Source: Alphaproteobacteria bacterium (GTDB lineage Bacteria; Pseudomonadota; Alphaproteobacteria; UBA9219). Taken from it: a stretch of DNA of 64,000 bases. The position numbers and the translations under genes are program-made. Positions 1 through 9,366 of this stretch are shown piece by piece (the first letter of the stretch is position 1; every line of letters begins with the position of its first letter). The notes under the pieces were generated by a model that saw nothing but the letters and a program-made list of their open reading frames with translations, had not been told where the DNA came from and ran no database searches. Where the stretch lies: assembly GCA_028866275.1 (NCBI GenBank), contig JAGWIK010000005.1, forward strand, positions 42,201 to 106,200, written 5' to 3'.

Positions 1-1896
1 GAAGCAAGTTCCGACCTGTACGCCATCATCTGCCAGTCCGCGCTGCCGCCGCGTATCGACGCCATCACGGGGCTACGCTCTCTCGACAACCCAAGTCTGG
101 TGCGCTTCATCGATTCCGGCGTCGTGACATGGGCCGATAACGCGCGCGCCTATGCTTTTGTTTATCAAAGACCGTTGGCCCCGCAGATGATAAACAACCT
201 TGACGAAACGCGGACGCCGCTCAGCGAAGACGCCATCCACCACCATTTTATCACGCCGATGATCGGCGCGCTGAATGCCTTGATGGTATCGGGCGTGGCG
301 CATAACGCCATCAGGCCGAATAATATTTTCTGGCGCATCGGCAACGCCGCCCCGCCGCAAATCGGCGAATGTTTGTCGACGCCCGCGGGCATGGGGCAAC
401 CTGTGGCGGTCGAACCGATAGAAAGGGCCATGGCCCTGCCTTTGGGGCGCGGCACGGGATCACATGCCGATGATTGCTATGCCTTCGGCGTCGTGCTGGC
501 TTTCCTCGTTCTGGGCCGCAACCCGTTTCAGGGCATGGACGACGCCGCGATCATTGATTTGAAAATGCAACGCGGCAGTTTCGCCGCCATTGTCGGCAAC
601 AGCCGGTTGTCGCCGGCGCATATCGAGATTTTGCGCGGGCTTCTGTCCGACGATGCGCGGCAACGATGGACGGCGTCCAATCTGGAGCAATGGTTAAACG
701 GCCGGCGCATGACGCCCAAAGGATCGGATGCCGGACGCCGCGCCACCCGTCATTTCGATTTCATGGGAAGTGAATATTGGCAAGCCGCGCCCTTGGCCGG
801 CGCCATGGCCGCCAATGTCACCGATGCCGCCAAAATTATTGAAAATGATTCTTTGGGCAAATGGCTGCGCCGGTCGTTAAACGACGAAGAACGCGCCAAT
901 GACGTCGCAAACGTCGTCAACGAATTGAAACAAAGCGGCAAAAGCAGCAGATACGAGGATCAGCTGGTCACGCGCGTGTGCATCGTTCTGGACCGTGCCG
1001 CCCCCATTCGTTACCGCGGGTTGTCGGTCATGCCCGGCGGCATCGCCCCGTTGCTGGCCGAAGCCGCCGCAACGCCGGGTTCACCCAATATCCAGCTTTT
1101 GTCCGAAATCATCGCCAGCCAATTGCCGGCCCTGTGGGTCGATATGCAAAAAGACCCGACGCCGGACCAGGTTGCCTTGATCCAAACTTTTGACCGCATG
1201 AAGGGTTTTCTGGAAAAAGCCGCGATGGGCAACGGTATCGAGCGCGTGACCTACGAACTCAACCCCGGCCTGCCGTGCCTCAGCCCCATTCTGCGCGGGC
1301 AATATGTCGCCACGCCCAAAATGTTGCTGTCGTCGCTGGAACGCGTCGCGGCAAACGGCAACCGCCCGCGCGAGCCCATCGACCGCCATATTGCCGCGTT
1401 CCTGATCGTGCGCGACAAACGCGGGGAAAACATGTTCGCGCCGATGACCGCGCCCGAAGGATCGGTCAGGCGGGGCCTCGGTCTTTTGGCTTTGTTCGCC
1501 GAACTGCAATACCGCCATGGCCCCGAAAACACGCCGCAACTGGCCGGCTGGCTGTCGCCCGTCGTCGAGCCCGCGCTGCGCCGCTTTCTCGGCAAGGCTT
1601 TGCGCGAACATTTGCAAAAACAGGCCAAGGAAGCGGTCGCCACAGGCAATCTGGGCGCGATGCTGCGCCTGATCGACGACCCGCGCCGTCTTGAAACCGA
1701 CCGGCAGGAATTCATAGCCGCGCGGCTTTTATATCTCAGCATCCAAAAAGAAATCGCCGGTCTTGAATCGACCAACCGCGACAGCGTCATGCGCGGGTCG
1801 GGCAAAGCGATGGCCGCGAATATCAGCAGCCTTCTGGCCATTATCTTAATATGCGCGGCCATTCTGCGTGCCATGGCCGGCGCACTCTTCCAATAA
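1..1896 (+). CDS. Ser/Thr kinase-like protein, probable pseudokinase with C-terminal membrane anchor (5' end cut by window)
   Basis: The reading frame is open from base 1, so the N-terminus, including any glycine loop, lies upstream; an internal GTG at 100 is not needed as a start. The visible part begins inside a kinase-like fold. The catalytic loop reads HNAIRPNN where active kinases have HRDxKPxN, so the catalytic Asp is missing, and no DFG is seen. The helix F region (DDCYAFGVVLAFLVLGRNPF) is kinase-like. About 350 unrecognised residues follow, ending in a hydrophobic segment (ISSLLAIILICAAILRAMAG) that looks like a tail anchor. I infer a membrane-anchored pseudokinase, possibly a scaffold. 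No partner gene is visible here. Confidence 0.7.
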   Translation, partial: EASSDLYAIICQSALPPRIDAITGLRSLDNPSLVRFIDSGVVTWADNARAYAFVYQRPLAPQMINNLDETRTPLSEDAIHHHFITPMIGALNALMVSGVAHNAIRPNNIFWRIGNAAPPQIGECLSTPAGMGQPVAVEPIERAMALPLGRGTGSHADDCYAFGVVLAFLVLGRNPFQGMDDAAIIDLKMQRGSFAAIVGNSRLSPAHIEILRGLLSDDARQRWTASNLEQWLNGRRMTPKGSDAGRRATRHFDFMGSEYWQAAPLAGAMAANVTDAAKIIENDSLGKWLRRSLNDEERANDVANVVNELKQSGKSSRYEDQLVTRVCIVLDRAAPIRYRGLSVMPGGIAPLLAEAAATPGSPNIQLLSEIIASQLPALWVDMQKDPTPDQVALIQTFDRMKGFLEKAAMGNGIERVTYELNPGLPCLSPILRGQYVATPKMLLSSLERVAANGNRPREPIDRHIAAFLIVRDKRGENMFAPMTAPEGSVRRGLGLLALFAELQYRHGPENTPQLAGWLSPVVEPALRRFLGKALREHLQKQAKEAVATGNLGAMLRLIDDPRRLETDRQEFIAARLLYLSIQKEIAGLESTNRDSVMRGSGKAMAANISSLLAIILICAAILRAMAGALFQ

Positions 1897-2042
1897 TATT
1901 TATCGTTAAAAGTGCAGAAACCCTGTCGTCGCATGCCGGCGCAAAATGATGGTTTTGCTGCACTGCAAGAACGATTCTTCAACGATTGATCAACCTTGTT
2001 GCGCTACACTTCGTTTGTCATCCAACAACCAGTGGTCGCATC

Positions 2043-3977
2043 ATGGATGTTTTTCCCGTCTCTTCGCAAGCCGCATCCTCATCATGGATCGACGCCGGCA
2101 CCTATGACCGGATGTATGCCGCATCGATCAACGAACCTGAAAAATTCTGGGGCGAACAGGGGCGTTATCTGGACTGGATCAAACCCTATACCAGGGTCAA
2201 AAGCGGCGATTTTACCGGCGACGTCCAGGTCAAATGGTTCGAAGACGGCACGTTGAACGTCGCGGCCAATTGTCTGGACCGCCATCTGGCCGAGCGCGGC
2301 GATAAAACCGCTATCATATGGGAACCCGACGAAGCGACGGACGCGCCGCTGCATATCACCTATGCCGAATTGCACCGTAAAGTCGGGATATTCGCCAATG
2401 TCCTGAAACGCCACGGCGTCGTCAAAGGCGACCGCGTCGTCATTTACCTGCCGATGATTCCCGAAGCCGCCTATGCCATGCTGGCCTGCGCGCGGATAGG
2501 GGCCGTCCATTCCGTGGTGTTTGCCGGTTTTTCGCCGCACAGCCTGCGCGACCGCATCATCGATTGCGGCGCGCGGGTCGTCATCACCGCCGACGAAGCG
2601 CGGCGCGGCGGCAAGAAAACGCCATTAAAAGCCAATATGGACGAGGCCATATCGTCCTGCCCCGACGTGCGTAAATGCATCACCGTGCGTCACACGGGGG
2701 GCGTTGTGTCGTGGCAGGCCGGGCGCGACGTCTGGCTGCACGACGAGGCAGAGAAAGTTTCCAGCCTCTGTCCGGCGCAAGAAATGAACGCCGAAGACCC
2801 CTTGTTTATTTTGTACACATCGGGGTCCACCGGCACGCCCAAGGGCGTCGTGCATACCACCGGCGGATACCTGCTTTACGCCGCGCTGACCCATAAATGG
2901 GTGTTCGATTATCATGACGAAGACATTTACTGGTGCGCCGCCGATATCGGCTGGGTCACGGGCCACAGCTACATCATCTATGGGCCGCTGGCCAACGGCG
3001 CCACGACCCTGATGTATGAAGGCGTGCCCAACCACCCCGACCCGTCGCGTTTCTGGCGCATCATCGACAAGCATCAAGTCACGTTATTCTACACCGCGCC
3101 TACCGCCATTCGCGCGCTGATGCGCGAGGGCGAGGACTGGGTGCGCAAAACCGGCCGCGGTTCCTTGCGCCTGCTGGCTTCCGTCGGCGAACCCATCAAT
3201 CCCGAAGCGTGGCTGTGGTATCATCGTGAAGTCGGCGGCAACCGCTGCCCCGTTATCGACACCTGGTGGCAGACCGAAACCGGCGGCCATATGATCGCGC
3301 CCCTGCCCGGCGCTACCGCCCTGAAACCCGGATCGGCGACACGGCCCTTTTTCGGCGTCAAACCCGTTATCGTCGATACCGACGGCCATATATTGGATGG
3401 CGCCTGCGAGGGCATTTTATGCATCGACGGCCCGTGGCCCGGCATGATGCGCACGCTGTACAACAATCACGACCGTTTCGTGAAAGGCTATTTCAGCACC
3501 TATAAGGGCATGTATTTCACCGGCGACGGATGCCGCCGCGACGAAGACGGTTATTACTGGATCACGGGCCGCGTCGACGATGTCATTAACGTCGCGGGCC
3601 ATCGCTTATCCACGGCGGAAATCGAAAGCACCTGCGTGACCCATCCGCTGGTCGCCGAAGCCGCCGTCGTCGGATGTCATCACGACATCAAGGGTCAGGG
3701 CATTTATGTTTTCGTCACGCTGAAGTCAGGGGTCGACGGCAGCGACATGTTGCGCCGTGAATTAATCCATCTGGTCCGGCAAACCATCAGCCCGATCGCC
3801 ACGCCCGATTACATCCAATGGGCGCCGGGTCTGCCGAAAACGCGATCGGGCAAGATCATGCGCCGCATCTTGCGCAAAATCGCAACGGGCGAAGCCGATA
3901 ATCTGGGCGACATCTCAACCCTGGCGGATCCGTCGGTCGTCGACAGTCTGATCAAAGGCTGCCTGATTGGGAAATAG
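2043..3977 (+). CDS. acs: Acetyl-CoA synthetase (AMP-forming)
   Basis: Converts acetate, ATP and CoA to acetyl-CoA through acetyl-AMP in the cytoplasm. The 644-residue product has the length usual for Acs. It carries the adenylation P-loop [11 protein letters not shown], the core WWQTETGG, the hinge-side motif [13 protein letters not shown], and near the C-terminus [10 protein letters not shown], whose lysine is the adenylating residue and the target of regulatory acetylation in this family. I chose ATG 2043 because the alternative at 1986 adds 19 unconserved residues. The 3' end overlaps the convergent ppsR gene by 26 bases. Confidence 0.95.
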   Translation: MDVFPVSSQAASSSWIDAGTYDRMYAASINEPEKFWGEQGRYLDWIKPYTRVKSGDFTGDVQVKWFEDGTLNVAANCLDRHLAERGDKTAIIWEPDEATDAPLHITYAELHRKVGIFANVLKRHGVVKGDRVVIYLPMIPEAAYAMLACARIGAVHSVVFAGFSPHSLRDRIIDCGARVVITADEARRGGKKTPLKANMDEAISSCPDVRKCITVRHTGGVVSWQAGRDVWLHDEAEKVSSLCPAQEMNAEDPLFILYTSGSTGTPKGVVHTTGGYLLYAALTHKWVFDYHDEDIYWCAADIGWVTGHSYIIYGPLANGATTLMYEGVPNHPDPSRFWRIIDKHQVTLFYTAPTAIRALMREGEDWVRKTGRGSLRLLASVGEPINPEAWLWYHREVGGNRCPVIDTWWQTETGGHMIAPLPGATALKPGSATRPFFGVKPVIVDTDGHILDGACEGILCIDGPWPGMMRTLYNNHDRFVKGYFSTYKGMYFTGDGCRRDEDGYYWITGRVDDVINVAGHRLSTAEIESTCVTHPLVAEAAVVGCHHDIKGQGIYVFVTLKSGVDGSDMLRRELIHLVRQTISPIATPDYIQWAPGLPKTRSGKIMRRILRKIATGEADNLGDISTLADPSVVDSLIKGCLIGK

Positions 3978-4788
3978 CTTCTTTTCTTTGCGCCAGAAGC
4001 GTCATGATCTCCGCCGCCGTTTCTTCAATCGACCGGCGCGATACGTCGATCACGGGACAGCCGAGGCGGGCAAAGAACCGCCGCGCTTCTTGCAATTCCT
4101 CGCGCACTTTTTCCGGATCGACATAGGATGTTTCCCGGTTTTCGCTTAACAGATGCAAGCGATTGCGGCGAATGGCGACAAGACTGTCGGCGTCTTTGGT
4201 CAGGCCGACGATCAACGGTTTTTTCAATTGCTTCAATTCGTCCGGCATCAGATGGCCGGGGACGAAAGGAATATTGGCGGCGCGAATGCCGCGTCCGGCC
4301 AGATAAACGCATGTCGGGGTTTTCGACGTGCGCGAGACGCCCAGAATCACCACATCGGCGTCTTGCAGCCGGTCGATGCCGTGGCCGTCATCCTGCGCCA
4401 GAGCGAAATCCATCGCATCGATACGGGCGAAATAGCCTTCGTCCAGAATATGCTGGCGCCCCGGCATATGGCTTGGATTCTTTCCGAACAGGGCCGCCAT
4501 GCCCGCCAGCACGGGCCGCAAGACGGATACGCAGGGAATGTCATTGTCGCGGCAGAAGCTTTCCAGCTGCGCCCGCAATTCCTCATCCACGAATGTGTAA
4601 AGCACAAGACCGCGGTTTTTTTGTATGCCGTCGATCACGGTTTGAAGCAGCCGCGGCGACCGTATCATGTTCCAGACATGTTCGCGGCATTCGACATCGC
4701 TGAATTGCGCCAGACAGGCGCGCGACATCGCCGCAATGGTTTCGCCGGTCGAATCCGACACCAGATGAAGATGAAAATCGACGGTCAT
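3952..4788 (-). CDS. ppsR: Pyruvate phosphate dikinase / PEP synthase regulatory protein (bifunctional kinase-phosphorylase, DUF299)
   Basis: A 278-residue member of the DUF299 family, which inactivates PEP-synthesising dikinases by ADP-dependent phosphorylation and reactivates them by phosphorolysis. It starts with the family signature [13 protein letters not shown], and GVSRTSKTP (about residue 150) is the nucleotide-binding loop. It is convergent with acs, overlapping its last 26 bases. It faces away from hemE across the putative replication origin. The Rickettsia homologue RP001 lies opposite hemE at the conserved alphaproteobacterial origin, so the placement is diagnostic. The partner dikinase is not in the window, so whether it targets PpsA or PpdK is unknown. 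Confidence 0.93.
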   Translation of the reverse strand: MTVDFHLHLVSDSTGETIAAMSRACLAQFSDVECREHVWNMIRSPRLLQTVIDGIQKNRGLVLYTFVDEELRAQLESFCRDNDIPCVSVLRPVLAGMAALFGKNPSHMPGRQHILDEGYFARIDAMDFALAQDDGHGIDRLQDADVVILGVSRTSKTPTCVYLAGRGIRAANIPFVPGHLMPDELKQLKKPLIVGLTKDADSLVAIRRNRLHLLSENRETSYVDPEKVREELQEARRFFARLGCPVIDVSRRSIEETAAEIMTLLAQRKEAISQSGSL

Positions 4789-4837
4789 GTGCTGGGTGTT
4801 ATTTCTTCAGGAACTTTTAATCGAAAAGCGGGGATAG

Positions 4838-4846
4838 TGGGGATAA
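4838..4846 (-). promoter_or_regulatory. DnaA-like box (TTATCCCCA)
   Basis: Reads TTATCCCCA on the minus strand, one mismatch from the strong box TTATCCACA. A second copy of the GGGGATAA core occurs at 4949-4956, and a truncated GGGGATAG at 4830-4837. The repetition in one short region suggests a DnaA array rather than chance. Confidence 0.55.
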
Positions 4847-4947
4847 GTCAATCTTTATGCGTGGCGTCTTTTTTTGGTACCCGTTGCCGCTTTCTTATCC
4901 CACAACAGAAACAAGCGGGAGAAAATTTTCATCCTGTTCGTGAAAAA

Positions 4948-4956
4948 CGGGGATAA
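4948..4956 (-). promoter_or_regulatory. DnaA-like box (TTATCCCCG)
   Basis: Reads TTATCCCCG on the minus strand, two mismatches from TTATCCACA, and shares the GGGGATAA core with 4839-4846. It lies 32 bases before the perfect box at 4989. Confidence 0.45.
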
Positions 4957-4988
4957 AACGGCTTCTCTTTTTTTCCTTATTTTCCCCG

Positions 4989-4997
4989 TTATTCACA
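4989..4997 (+). promoter_or_regulatory. Perfect DnaA box TTATTCACA
   Basis: Exact match to the consensus TTATNCACA. It lies in the centre of the ppsR-hemE interval, 18 bases before the first CtrA box. In Caulobacter CtrA blocks initiation by competing with DnaA at closely spaced sites, so this spacing may be functional. Confidence 0.75.
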
Positions 4998-5015
4998 GAA
5001 AGGGTGGAACAATTA

Positions 5016-5030
5016 TTAAAATTGCCTTAA
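5016..5030 (+). promoter_or_regulatory. CtrA-binding site TTAA-N7-TTAA (origin site 1)
   Basis: Perfect TTAA, seven bases, TTAA. This is the consensus bound by phosphorylated CtrA. It lies just after the perfect DnaA box in the putative origin. The ctrA gene itself is in this window (56546-57262). Confidence 0.75.
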
Positions 5031-5173
5031 TAGATATTTACGAACAGGGTTGTCCGTTAACCGTTTATTATCAATTTAAATCATCGACAGCGAAATTCGT
5101 GGATGAAATTTGTACAATCGCTGCCTATATTTAATCCCCATTACCCCCTTGGCCAACCTACTACCTCTAACTC

Positions 5174-5188
5174 TTAATATATAATTAA
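5174..5188 (+). promoter_or_regulatory. CtrA-binding site overlapping the hemE -10 region
   Basis: Second perfect TTAA-N7-TTAA. Its spacer contains TATAAT (5180-5185 with the flanking T), which would serve as a -10 element, so bound CtrA would cover the hemE promoter. Only 10 bases separate it from the hemE start. In Caulobacter a CtrA-controlled hemE promoter also lies inside the origin. Confidence 0.7.
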
Positions 5189-5198
5189 GAAGTAAGGA

Positions 5199-6236
5199 AT
5201 GCGCGTGGACAAAACCCGTAAACCCCTTCTCGACGTGCTTCGCGGCGAGGTTCCCGAACGACTTCCCATTTGGCTGATGCGGCAAGCGGGCCGCTATCTT
5301 CCTGAATATCGGGATTTAAGGGCTAAATCTAAAAATTTCCTTAACATGTGTTTGACGCCGGCGCTTGCCACCGAAATCACGATGCAACCCATCCGCCGGT
5401 TTGGCATGGATGGCGCCATTCTATTCGCCGACATTCTTCTGATTCCGATGGCCTTGGGCCTGTCTTTGGATTTCCGCGAAGGCGAAGGCCCGGTCTTGCA
5501 GCGTGTCGCCAGCCGCGACGATCTTATGGGCCTGACTTATAACCCGGACAAAGTATTGCCGGTTTTCGAAACTGTGCGTCGCGTTAAAAACACGATGCCG
5601 GAAAAAACGGCGCTTATCGGATTCTGCGGCGCGCCCTGGACCGTCGCTTGTTATATGATCGACGGCAACAGCAAAAACGATTTTACCGCCGCCAAAGAAT
5701 GGGTGCGCGAAAAACCGCAGGATCTTGACGCGCTGATCGCCATACTGATCGACGCCAGTGAAAAATACCTGTCCGCGCAAATCGAAGCCGGGGCCGAAGC
5801 GGTGCAAATTTTCGACAGCTGGGCTGGATTGATTTCCGGTGACGATTTTACCCGCTTCATCATCGGCCCCACACGGGAACTTGTCAGCCGTATCAAGAAA
5901 AACTATCCCGACATTCCGATCATCGGCTTTCCCCGTGAAGCCGGCGATGATTACGAACCCTATATCCGCCAAACCGGCGTCGACGCCCTGAGCATCGATA
6001 CCAAGGTCGATATTCAATGGGCGAAACGGCAATTACAGCCCGTCAAACCATTGCAAGGCAATCTCGATCCCGATCTTCTGGTGCGCGGCGGCGAGGATAT
6101 GAAAAATGCGGCTCGCCACATCATATCCACGCTGGGCCCGCGCCATATCTTCAATCTGGGCCACGGCGTCGTGCCGCAAACCCCGCCGGAGCATGTCGCC
6201 GAACTGGTTTCCATCATCAGGAATTTTTCCGCATGA
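5199..6236 (+). CDS. hemE: Uroporphyrinogen decarboxylase
   Basis: Decarboxylates the four acetate side chains of uroporphyrinogen III to give coproporphyrinogen III. The 345-residue protein has the signature PIWLMRQAGRYLPEYR (residues 23-38), with the substrate-binding arginines, and GFCGAPWTVACYMIDG. The annotated ATG touches the AAGGA Shine-Dalgarno, so the GTG at 5205, six bases after it, may be the true start. It is first in a hemE-hemH-hemJ operon and overlaps hemH by ATGA. Its promoter region coincides with a CtrA box in the putative origin. Confidence 0.97.
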   Translation: MRVDKTRKPLLDVLRGEVPERLPIWLMRQAGRYLPEYRDLRAKSKNFLNMCLTPALATEITMQPIRRFGMDGAILFADILLIPMALGLSLDFREGEGPVLQRVASRDDLMGLTYNPDKVLPVFETVRRVKNTMPEKTALIGFCGAPWTVACYMIDGNSKNDFTAAKEWVREKPQDLDALIAILIDASEKYLSAQIEAGAEAVQIFDSWAGLISGDDFTRFIIGPTRELVSRIKKNYPDIPIIGFPREAGDDYEPYIRQTGVDALSIDTKVDIQWAKRQLQPVKPLQGNLDPDLLVRGGEDMKNAARHIISTLGPRHIFNLGHGVVPQTPPEHVAELVSIIRNFSA

Positions 6237-7225
6237 CAAAAACAGCCGTTATTTTGTTCAATCTCGGCGGGCCGGACGCGCAAGAGTCCGTCCGCCCGTT
6301 TTTATTCAACCTGTTCAACGATGAAGCCATTATCCGCGTGCCGCAACCGTTGCGCTGGTTTATCGCCACGATGATCTCATCACGACGCGCCCCCATCGCC
6401 CGCGCTATTTACAAACAAATGGGCGGCGGATCGCCGATCATGCCCAACACGCAGGCGCAGGCAGATGCGCTGGAAAACGCGCTTAATGAAAAATCATCGA
6501 CCCGCTATAAATGCTTTATCGCCATGCGGTACTGGCACCCGTTCGCCGGCGAAGCCGCGCGGGCGGTCAAGGATTATGGTCCGGATAACATCATCCTGTT
6601 ACCGCTTTACCCGCAATTTTCGACGACGACGACGCAATCTTCCTTCAAGGATTGGCATCGGGCCGCCGCCAAGGCCGGCATCGCCGCGCCGACCCAAAGC
6701 ATCTGTTGCTATCCGCAACTGGACGGGTTCGTTTCCGCGCTGGCCGCCGCCATTCGCCCTGTTTACGCCGAGGCGCAAAAATACGGCGCGCCGCGCATCC
6801 TTTTTTCCGCGCATGGCTTGCCGGAAAAAATTGTCAAGGCGGGCGACCCTTATGCCGATCAATGCGCCGCGACGGCCGACGCGTTAAGGCGCGCCCTTGC
6901 CGTCGACAAACGCGACAGCGTTTTATGTTTTCAAAGCCGCGTCGGCCCGTTGAAATGGATCGGGCCGTCAACCGACGACGAAGTGCGCCGCGCGGGACGC
7001 GACAAGGTGCCGCTGGTCGTCGTGCCCATCGCCTTTGTGTCGGATCATTCGGAAACCTTGGTCGAAATCAATATCGAATACCGCCATCTGGCCGCGCAAG
7101 GCGGCGCGCCCTTTTTCGGTTTCGTGCCTGCGGTCGGTGCCGCGCCCGCATTCATCGACGGGCTGGCGCAGCTGGTGCGTCAGGGCTGCAAAAATTGCGA
7201 TTGCGCTTTCGCCGCCAAAACGTAA
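6233..7225 (+). CDS. hemH: Ferrochelatase
   Basis: Inserts Fe2+ into protoporphyrin IX, the last step of protohaem synthesis. The 330-residue product begins MTKTAVILFNLGGPD and holds the metal-site histidine in FSAHGLPEK and the acidic residue in SDHSETLVEI, both typical. The C-terminus has a cysteine cluster (CKNCDCAF) that could be an iron-sulphur or metal site, a feature seen in some ferrochelatases. The ATG overlaps the hemE stop (ATGA), which implies translational coupling, and hemJ follows after nine bases. Confidence 0.96.
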   Translation: MTKTAVILFNLGGPDAQESVRPFLFNLFNDEAIIRVPQPLRWFIATMISSRRAPIARAIYKQMGGGSPIMPNTQAQADALENALNEKSSTRYKCFIAMRYWHPFAGEAARAVKDYGPDNIILLPLYPQFSTTTTQSSFKDWHRAAAKAGIAAPTQSICCYPQLDGFVSALAAAIRPVYAEAQKYGAPRILFSAHGLPEKIVKAGDPYADQCAATADALRRALAVDKRDSVLCFQSRVGPLKWIGPSTDDEVRRAGRDKVPLVVVPIAFVSDHSETLVEINIEYRHLAAQGGAPFFGFVPAVGAAPAFIDGLAQLVRQGCKNCDCAFAAKT

Positions 7226-7234
7226 AGTACGGCC

Positions 7235-7696
7235 ATGCCTTACATCTGGATCAAAGCCTTGCATGTTATTGCCGTCATCAGCTGGATGGCGGGCATGCTG
7301 TATCTGCCGCGTTTGTTCGTCTATCACACGCAGGCCAAACCCGGATCCGACCTGTCGGAAACATTGAAAATCATGGAACGGCGCCTGCTGCGCTATATCA
7401 TGAACCCGGCGATGATCGTCAGCTTTGCCACCGGCTTTGCCATGCTGGAAACGAACGACGCGTTAAAGGCCCAGCTGTTCATGCATATCAAAATGGTTTC
7501 CGTGCTGGCGATGGCCGGCGTGCACGGCATGCTGGCGCGCTATCGCCGCGCCTTCGCCGAAGACCGCAACATTCATTCGGGCAAATTTTACCGCATCCTG
7601 AACGAAGCCCCGACGGTTCTGATGATCGTCATCGTTATCATGATCATCGTCAAACCGTGGCAAGGCCATTATTTATGGTTAATACCTGGTTTATAA
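7235..7696 (+). CDS. hemJ: Protoporphyrinogen IX oxidase, HemJ type
   Basis: Oxidises protoporphyrinogen IX to protoporphyrin IX in the inner membrane. The 153-residue product is the usual HemJ size and has four hydrophobic helices. The conserved His10 (KALHV) and a lysine at about 86 (MHIKMV), which in HemJ are needed for activity, are present. It lies directly after hemH, so the three terminal steps (decarboxylase, chelatase, oxidase) form one transcript. No hemG or hemY-type oxidase is visible. Confidence 0.93.
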   Translation: MPYIWIKALHVIAVISWMAGMLYLPRLFVYHTQAKPGSDLSETLKIMERRLLRYIMNPAMIVSFATGFAMLETNDALKAQLFMHIKMVSVLAMAGVHGMLARYRRAFAEDRNIHSGKFYRILNEAPTVLMIVIVIMIIVKPWQGHYLWLIPGL

Positions 7697-7883
7697 GGTT
7701 TTTTCCAATAAAAGCTTGACCCGCGCGCGTCCTTTTGGTATAAAGTTCAAAATCCGGCGTGATTATTTTATCCGCTAAGCGATTTTGCAAGCGTCGGAAC
7801 CCTCCCCCCACTTGGCGAGAACGACTCCGTAAAAGCGGACTTTCGTACGCCCTTTATCTCAATACAAACGAGTGAACGATACA

Positions 7884-9260
7884 ATGACATCGACTAATTT
7901 ACGCGAATTAAAGGCCAAAACGCCGGCCGAACTCCTCGTCATGGCCGAAAAGCTCGGCATCGAAGGCGCCAGCGCGATGCGCAAGCAGGATATGCTGTTC
8001 GCCATTTTGAAAATCACCGGCGAACAGCCGAACCAGACCATTACCGGCGACGGCGTTCTGGAAGTGTTGCCGGACGGGTTCGGCTTCCTGCGTTCGCCCG
8101 AAGCGAACTATCTGCCCGGCCCCGACGATATTTACGTTTCGCCGTCACAGGTGCGCAAATTCAACCTGCGCACGGGCGACACGGTCGAAGGCGAAATCCG
8201 GTCGCCCAAGGAAGGCGAGCGTTATTTTGCCCTGCTTAAAGTCAACAAAATCAATTTCGACGAGCCGGAAAAGGCCCGCCACCGCGTCGGTTTCGACAAT
8301 CTGACGGCGCTGTATCCGACCAAGCATCTGAAACTGGAACTGCCCGATCCGACCAAGAAAGATTACACCGCGCGCATCATCGACCTGGTCGCCCCGATGG
8401 GCAAGGGCCAGCGCGGCCTTATCGTCGCGCCGCCGCGCACCGGCAAAACCGTGATGATGCAAAGCATCGCGCACGCCATCACCACCAATCATCCCGAAGT
8501 TTACCTGATCGTCCTGCTGATCGACGAACGCCCCGAAGAAGTCACGGACATGGCGCGGTCGGTCAAGGGCGAGGTTATCAGTTCGACCTTCGACGAACCG
8601 GCGACGCGCCATGTGCAGGTCGCCGAAATGGTGATCGAAAAGGCCAAGCGTCTGGTCGAACATAAACGCGACGTCGTTATTTTGCTGGACAGCATCACCC
8701 GTCTGGCCCGTGCCTATAACACCGTCGTGCCGTCGTCGGGCAAGGTCTTGACCGGCGGTGTCGACGCCAACGCGTTGCAGCGTCCGAAGCGTTTCTTCGG
8801 CGCGGCCCGCAATATCGAGGAAGGCGGGTCGTTGACCATCATCGCCACCGCCCTGATCGATACCGGCAGCCGCATGGACGAAGTCATCTTCGAAGAATTC
8901 AAGGGCACGGGTAATTCCGAACTGATCCTTGACCGCAAATTGTCCGACCGCCGCACCTTCCCTGCCATCGACATCACCAAGTCGGGCACCCGCAAGGAAG
9001 AATTGCTGGTCGACAAGGCGACCATGTCGAAAATGTGGGTTCTGCGCCGCGTGTTGCAACCGATGGGCACGACCGACGCGATGGAATTCCTGCTCGACAA
9101 GCTTAAATACGCCAAAACCAATGCCGATTTCTTTGAAAGCATGGGTTCGGGCGGCGGCGGTAACGAAAGTGGCGGCGGTTCGTCCGGCCCGACGGTTCAG
9201 CGCGCCACCATTGCGCGGCGCAGCAGTTCGTCCGGATCGACCAATTCCGACAAGGAATAG
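7884..9260 (+). CDS. rho: Transcription termination factor Rho
   Basis: Hexameric ATP-dependent RNA helicase that terminates transcription. The 458-residue product has the N-terminal helical domain, a cold-shock-like primary RNA-binding site ([12 protein letters not shown]), Walker A APPRTGKT, Walker [16 protein letters not shown] and the secondary-site R-loop region. The tail adds a Gly/Ser-rich stretch (about 30 residues). ATG 7884 is preferred; an in-frame GTG at 7872 is possible. A 187-base leader without a gene separates it from hemJ and may hold its own promoter and the autoregulatory site usual for rho. The hemE-hemH-hemJ-rho order is common in alphaproteobacteria. Confidence 0.97.
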   Translation: MTSTNLRELKAKTPAELLVMAEKLGIEGASAMRKQDMLFAILKITGEQPNQTITGDGVLEVLPDGFGFLRSPEANYLPGPDDIYVSPSQVRKFNLRTGDTVEGEIRSPKEGERYFALLKVNKINFDEPEKARHRVGFDNLTALYPTKHLKLELPDPTKKDYTARIIDLVAPMGKGQRGLIVAPPRTGKTVMMQSIAHAITTNHPEVYLIVLLIDERPEEVTDMARSVKGEVISSTFDEPATRHVQVAEMVIEKAKRLVEHKRDVVILLDSITRLARAYNTVVPSSGKVLTGGVDANALQRPKRFFGAARNIEEGGSLTIIATALIDTGSRMDEVIFEEFKGTGNSELILDRKLSDRRTFPAIDITKSGTRKEELLVDKATMSKMWVLRRVLQPMGTTDAMEFLLDKLKYAKTNADFFESMGSGGGGNESGGGSSGPTVQRATIARRSSSSGSTNSDKE

Positions 9261-9366
9261 GTTCCGGCAAGGAATAAACCGTCGAGGATTGAGGCTTGCG
9301 GCGCGCGCGATTTTTCGCGACAATGCCGCCGCGATAATTCCAATCAACCGAAGACGGGTGTTTGTC

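Larger units (their letters stand above)
4789..5198. other. oriC: Putative chromosomal replication origin (oriC/Cori) between ppsR and hemE
   Basis: A 410-base interval without a convincing gene, clearly richer in A and T than its neighbours. It holds a perfect DnaA box (TTATTCACA, 4989-4997), DnaA-like boxes of the TTATCCCC type at 4838-4846 and 4948-4956 and a related TTATCCCAC at 4895, and two perfect CtrA boxes (TTAA-N7-TTAA) at 5016-5030 and 5174-5188. A near match TTAA-N7-TTAT lies at 5057-5071. The right half (about 5010-5200) is the most AT-rich and could be the unwinding element. In Caulobacter and Rickettsia the origin lies between hemE and the RP001 (DUF299) gene, as here. Origin function is inferred from position and motifs. 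Confidence 0.85.

Noticed and set aside
1897..2042. GCAAAA-N6-TTTTGC hairpin after the pseudokinase gene considered as a terminator
   Set aside because: No T-run follows the stem.
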